From Mallotus nudiflorus (taxonomy: Eukaryota; Streptophyta; Magnoliopsida; Malpighiales; Euphorbiaceae), in NCBI GenBank assembly GCA_947683625.1, contig CANTUR010000049.1, positions 4,132,501 through 4,196,500 of the forward strand: 64,000 nt of DNA, written 5' to 3'. Position numbers and translations under genes: made by a program. The notes under the pieces were generated by a model. It did no database searches. It saw only the letters and a list, made by a program, of their open reading frames with translations, and was not told the DNA's origin. Of this stretch, positions 59,563 to 64,000 are shown piece by piece. Each line of letters starts with the position of its first letter. The stretch's first letter is position 1.

Positions 59563-60610
59563 TTATGGGTCAAAGTCTGAAATCCTAGATAAATACATTT
59601 TTGTATATGTATTTTTTATTAATGCAGATTCACCCCATATTTGTCCTTTAACTAATATTAGTGAGTCTTCATTAATGTTTGATGTCCTAATCATCATGTT
59701 TGAAGTAGATTCATCATCTGTATCTTCTTCTATGATTGATTTGCCTTTTTCATAATCTGTAAATCTAACACTGTACAATTTGTCTGTATGCTAATAATAT
59801 TCAGCATTAATAGGTGTTACTGTTTCATTAATTGGTCTTAGATGTCCTAGATTCCATTCTAAGCTTGCTAATGTTTTAGAATTTATTTGTCTAGGTGAAA
59901 TCATTCTAGTTCCTGTTGTAGATATAATGTCAACAAATCCTTTTAAGTCTAATTTATAGGATGTGGCTATATTATGCATGGCTTTTCTTATAAATTGTAT
60001 TTCTAAAAGAATATTGTCTCCCATAAAGTCTTGATATCCTTTTGTTAATATTTTGATTTTAATATATTTCTTAAAATCGTTTATTGTCATATTGAAGTTT
60101 GGGGCAATATAATTTATATTACCATTGTTATTCATATCTGCTTTCATTATTCCTATAATGGCTTTGTCAAAGTCTGAATGTCTAGTGTCATAAAGTACTA
60201 TTAATACTTTTGTTCCTATTCCTGCACTGGCTAGAGTTCTTATACCAATAACTACTAGTCCTAGGTGGATATAATTAAGACGTCTGTGTCTTGAGTTGAT
60301 TACTTCCTTCTTGTGATACTAAAGGAATAATAACTTCTTGTCCATCAGGGCATGCAATCATAACGTTTTGTCTTAAAGTTATAAGTGATGTTCTTTTTGT
60401 AAAGGTGTCTATAAATCCTTATTGATATATTGTTCTAGGATTTAATGTCCTTAATTGTCTATCAAAAAATATACTTGTAGCATTTTCTAAGTCTATTGTC
60501 TGTTCTAATGTTTGTGTAGAATTTTGTCTATGAAATAACCATGATGTCCTATATTCAAAATCTTATTCTCTAACAGTTCTAGACCTTCCTGTGAAGGGCC
60601 TAGTCTCTAT
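59563..60610 (-). pseudogene. Pararetrovirus B movement protein
   Basis: Reads FEYRTSWLFHRQNSTQ (about 60570-60520), FTKRTSLITLRQNVMIACPD, VLIVLYDTRH-type strand near 60210-60180, GNINYIAPNFNMTINDFKK, IKIKILTKGYQDFMGDNIL and TTGTRMISPRQINSKTLASL. This is the 30K-type movement domain in the badnavirus/florendovirus form. It enables cell-to-cell spread through plasmodesmata. The piece 60147-59791 is open for 118 codons; a frameshift near 60270 and a stop at 59788-59790 break the rest. The domain continues past 59778 as an acidic linker. Confidence 0.8.
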
Positions 60611-60619
60611 CTAAGTCTA

Positions 60620-61013
60620 GGTTTGGTTACTCATATTTCTTAAGTTTTCCTACAAATTGAAATTTATTTGTGGCCTTTTTGTCTTAGACAATTTTCTTTC
60701 CTTTGTTTGATATTTCAATCTTAAGATTACTAAGTCTAGAAAAAATAATGTCTAATTCTATTTTGATGTTTAAAGGAGTTCCAGAAATTTTGGAGTCTAA
60801 TTGGATTTGTCTTTATTCGATCTTGTCAAGTTTTTGGTGGATATGGGCTAACAAAGCAATTATGGTATTGTTTTCGACTATAATGATTCTGTCTAATAAG
60901 GCTTGGACCTTAGAGTTTTGTATATAGCCTGTGTTAAATTGTGAGGAAGAGTTATTGTATATTTGGTTATATCCTATTGCCTCTTCAAAATATGTATTTT
61001 TATAATAGTCCAT
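60620..61013 (-). pseudogene. Start of the pararetrovirus B polyprotein
   Basis: ATG at 61013 overlaps the stop of the upstream ORF (TAATG). It reads VENNTIIALLAHIHQKLDKI, then IKIELDIIFSRLSNLKI, an N-terminal helical region common at the start of such polyproteins. TAG/TAA stops follow. Confidence 0.6.
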
Positions 61014-61560
61014 TAATACTCTAACATGGTCTTTTTCAAGTCTTTAACCATGTCTTTTATTAATGTGATTTCTTTTTCAATTAATGTTTGATTTTGATCA
61101 AGTTGTTAATCTAGTTTACTAATAAGCTGTTTTGTTTGATACTCAATTTCTTTTGGCTTATTATCCAAAATTAATTGAGATAATGTATTAATATCTTTTT
61201 TGCTTGGTAGGTTGTCTATTTTTATTATGTCAAGTCTTTTCTTAAAAATGTCTTGTGTATTTTTTAGATAATTAATCTAGTTTTTAAGTTACAAAATATT
61301 ATCTTTTGTCTGGCTATGTAAATGAATAAATGTCTCAAGAGTCTTATTAAGTCTCTCTTGGTGTTGGCTTAAGGAATTTCCTAAGGAAATTACTAAGTCT
61401 GTGATTGTATTTAAATGTGAATTTGCATAGTGTATACAATGTGTAAATTCTCTAATATGTCTATAAAAACATGTATGTCTTACTTTACCTATAAATACTA
61501 TTGTCTTTTATGTACTATTTATTGCTAAGTCTAAATAGTCAAAAGTCCTATACTCAGATT
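61005..61560 (-). pseudogene. Pararetrovirus B coiled-coil ORF after the PBS
   Basis: Reads ITDLVISLGNSLSQHQERLN, FIHLHSQTKDNIL, then heptad-rich QTLIEKEITLIKDMVKDLKK just before the stop. Small coiled-coil proteins in this position in badnaviruses and tungroviruses are virion-associated. Three stops are seen, so it is not functional. Confidence 0.6.
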
Positions 61561-61575
61561 GGTCTAGTTTTCTTA

Positions 61576-61586
61576 CTCTGATACCA
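61576..61586 (-). other. Pararetrovirus B tRNA-Met primer-binding site
   Basis: The minus strand reads TGGTATCAGAG followed by TAAG, 11 of the 12 usual PBS bases. Confidence 0.75.
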
Positions 61587-62421
61587 ATGAGGGTTGGAGG
61601 ATACTTTGTCAAAATTTTAATTTTGGAAAGTATACTAATGTCATATGTCCAGGTGTCTAAAGATATGAAATATATCTAAAGAAAATTAATGGCCAGATGT
61701 CTGGTTAGAGTGAGATTATAACTCTACAGCCTTCTAAGTATTTGATACGTCTTCTAGTCCTATTAATGTTCCATTTGGTTATTGTAATACTATGATTTAG
61801 TCTAGTGTCTTTAATGCTTGAAAAATATAAAGTATCTCATCTTATAATGAGTCTTAAATAAGTCTGTTCAAATTCTTGAAGATTAAAATTTTCTTCTATT
61901 ATTTGTATGTTTATATTGTCTAAGGCTTGTCTACTCATCAAACGGTACAAATGATTTGACAGTCTTGAAAATGTCTTTTTTGAGTGTATTAAGAAGTTAA
62001 TGTTTCCTAAGTCTATTTGAATAAGTACTTCTTCTAATAAGTCTTATATATTGCACTTGTAAATAATGAAGTCTTATTTCTAATTGAGTTATTTGAAAGT
62101 ATAAATTGTTTGTTTAGCATTCATGAAAAGTCTTGAGTCAGATCCAAAAGTCTCAGTAACAGAAGGTTCCGAACTAGATGTCTTTTCTTGGGGTTGAGTA
62201 TATGGAATGTTTGGAAGTATTTAATGAGTCTGCAAGAGATTGGAATAAAAAAATTTGTCTAGTAACTTCATTACAGTCACATTTTTTATCATGGTTTTCT
62301 ATGTGATTGTTGTCTTCTACGTCTATATAGTGTAGTGTTTGTTGTCTAAATTCTTCTAAACTTTGTCTGCTTTATAAGTCTAAAAGGCAAAAATTTTCTA
62401 AGACTTTTCCTATAATAGTCA
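61587..62421 (-). pseudogene. Inverted copy of the 104-codon ORF and following leader
   Basis: Same start region (MTIIGKVLENFCLLDL) as 56028, then a TAA where the plus copy has a Gln codon, and a frameshift near 62215. Confirms that the ORF existed before the inversion. Confidence 0.6.
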
Positions 62422-63239
62422 TAAACAATTACTGTTTAAAACAAAAGAAATATCAAAATGAAATATGAGATTCATACAATAGATACTCAGATAAACAATT
62501 CAAAGTATTCTTCATTTCCAGTTAATCTATAAAAATCTCTCTATATGCATCACCTATAATGAAAGATTAAAAATTTAAATAATTAAACCAACATTCTAAA
62601 ACTTAAACCTATATATTTAAGAATAAACTAGTGAGATTCCCAGAAACTCTACCCTTTCATAATCCTTTACAACTTAAATGCTTTTTTAAGCCTTCCATAG
62701 CCATTTTTTCCTCCTAAGCATAATACTAAGGATTACTAATAGTTTTTAATTTCTTAAAGATATAGTCTGAAAGAATTAAAATGATGATTATAACTATTTA
62801 AATTTTTCATACAAATCAATCATATCATAAATAAAGTCATACACATAGAAGATCAGAATAGAGTACCTGGAATGAAGAATACTTTCTTTTATTTATGTTT
62901 TCTCTATCAATGAATCCCAAAGAGAACTTAGGAACAGTACATTACTACAAGCTTGCTATTTTACAATATTTTATGCCGGACTCATAAGAAAGTGATTTTT
63001 CTCTAATTCCCAAATTGGGCAAGAGATGTATTTTTATTATAAGTTTGCTCTACTCTTGTAAGAAGAGGGCTATCAGAGGCTTCTATATATTAAAATGAAG
63101 AGAACAATCCTCCTTATATAGGCGAAGGATTTAAAGCAAATTACAAACAATACCCTCTAATGGAGGGGTAAAATAAGAAAAGTAAAATAAAATATGCTTA
63201 CCAAGATAAGCATCAGTACAAGTCTTATTTTCATGTCTT
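62422..63239 (-). promoter_or_regulatory. Pararetrovirus B intergenic region, inverted copy
   Basis: The TATA box CCTATATAAGGA (minus strand) lies at 63122-63111, and the GATA palindrome at 63213-63194 (one mismatch). The layout is the same as 55171-56027. Confidence 0.7.
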
Positions 63240-64000
63240 CACATGGGTTAGCCCACCTTTATGTCTTTTTAGGATAGTGGAGGGGTCTGCTATTTGTCTT
63301 CTTTCTTCACTTTGAAGTCTTCAGGGATGGTGGAAGGGTTCACCATTTGTCTTCCGCTGTCAGTTGAAGAGTGGGTGTCAAAATCATTGTCTTTAATCTA
63401 ATGCTCCTTTTTACATAATGTTTCATATCCTTTGACAATTGTATGGAATTCATTACTTCCTTTTATGCAGAAACTGATAAAGCCCGATTCTAACAGTCCT
63501 TTTGTGATGTATACTTTTTCATAATGTGTCCCGTCATATAAGTCATAAATATTGGTTTCGGGACCATTAATGTTGAAGAAAAAGTTGTAAGTTATTATCC
63601 TAACCTCCAATGGGTTAAGGCCTTGGGCCATAATTCCTAGGGCAATGTCTAAGAGGTTTCTGGATGAAGGTGTTTTGAAGGAGTGTTTTTATACCGTGGA
63701 TGCCCAAGTGTGTGAATGAATGCCATAGAATAACATGGTTCCATTTGTCCTACAATGTCTTATGAGGGAACTTCTGTTATCTTGACATGTATATCATTAT
63801 GAGCTGCTGCTTCAAGTAAAGGCAACTCAAGAATTTCTGGCATGTCTATAATGTTGGATGGATCATGGATCCATAAGTCTGTCAAAAGCCCATGTTAGTA
63901 AAATTGTAATGGCCTTATTTCAACATTTTTAAACTTCTTCCCAAAAGGAAACTTGTTTACCCAAATCCCGCAGGATCTGAAGGAATATACTAATTGGCAA
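63240..64000 (-). pseudogene. Pararetrovirus B last ORF, inverted copy (partial)
   Basis: Open for 77 codons (63631-63398) with GPETNIYDLYDGTHYEKVYI and LLESGFISFCIKGSNEFHTI, continuous with IEI-ELPLLEAAAHNDI-like sequence around 63830. Runs off the window end. Confidence 0.7.

Larger units (their letters stand above)
56741..64000 (-). mobile_element. Endogenous pararetrovirus B, minus-strand copy (runs off the window)
   Basis: Order on the minus strand: last ORF (64000-63240), intergenic promoter, small ORF (62421), PBS (61586-61576), coiled-coil ORF, polyprotein with movement protein, coat protein/zinc knuckle, protease, and the segment just before RT, cut at 56741. The layout (movement, coat, protease in one line, one polyprotein) fits the petuvirus/florendovirus/badnavirus side of the family rather than caulimoviruses. 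Confidence 0.85.

Noticed and set aside
1..64000. tRNA or rRNA genes
   Set aside because: I looked for cloverleaf-type and rRNA signature sequence and saw none; the tRNA-like strings present are retroelement primer-binding sites.

Overview
This window is nuclear DNA from a flowering plant, most likely a eudicot. The evidence is a spliced plant housekeeping gene, very AT-rich intergenic DNA with (TA)n, (AAT)n and (CAT)n microsatellites, MITEs, plant lineages of Ty3/gypsy and Ty1/copia retrotransposons, and integrated plant pararetroviruses (Caulimoviridae). The species cannot be named from the sequence alone. Only one gene looks like a functional host gene: the last four exons of LCB1 (serine palmitoyltransferase subunit 1, sphingolipid synthesis) at 1-2562. 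The rest is a graveyard of nested and rearranged mobile DNA.

Layout. 2.6-9.3 kb: AT-rich spacer with a Stowaway-like MITE (about 5201-5490), a foldback element of about 740 bp (6196-6937) and a decayed copia-type LTR (about 7880-9110). 9.3-29.5 kb: a three-level nest. A chromovirus solo-LTR-like sequence (9306-10821 plus 29385-29475) is split by a minus-strand SIRE-like copia element (10822-29384). The copia element carries a MULE-like element with a captured DUF538 gene piece (11538-13842) and a Tekay/Del-like chromovirus with LTRs of more than 3 kb (14284-24638). 29.5-32.7 kb: spacer with a MULE-type MITE that has a perfect 9-bp target duplication (30925-31159) and a 126-bp tandem duplication.

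32.7-51.3 kb: Tat-lineage Ty3/gypsy DNA. Copy 1 (plus) has a 5' LTR bounded by TGTAG/CTACA, a PBS, gag, protease, RT, RNase H, a second (archaeal-type) RNase H and integrase. Downstream of pol, in antisense, lies a multi-exon plant-mobile-domain (PMD) gene with its own TATA box and GT-AG introns. This 3' region is duplicated as a palindrome of about 6 kb (arms 42.1-45.06 and 45.39-48.3 kb). It leads into an inverted pol fragment (50.0-51.3 kb) and a second antisense ORF that resembles the DUF7745 family.

51.3-64 kb: endogenous pararetroviruses. One (minus, 51.3-53.5 kb) carries a movement protein and ends close to its tRNA-Met primer site. A second, different virus is present as two inverted copies: a plus piece at 53.5-56.74 kb and a longer minus piece from 64 kb down to 56.74 kb. 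Together they show a coiled-coil ORF, movement protein, coat protein with zinc knuckle, DTG protease, a viroplasmin-type final ORF, a TATA-containing promoter with a conserved GATA palindrome, and an uncharacterised 104-codon ORF located between promoter and primer-binding site. All viral and retroelement ORFs except that small one are broken. Many breaks are TAG/TGA/TAA in place of CAG/CGA/CAA/TGG, and key residues change by C-to-T or G-to-A, which fits decay of methylated DNA.
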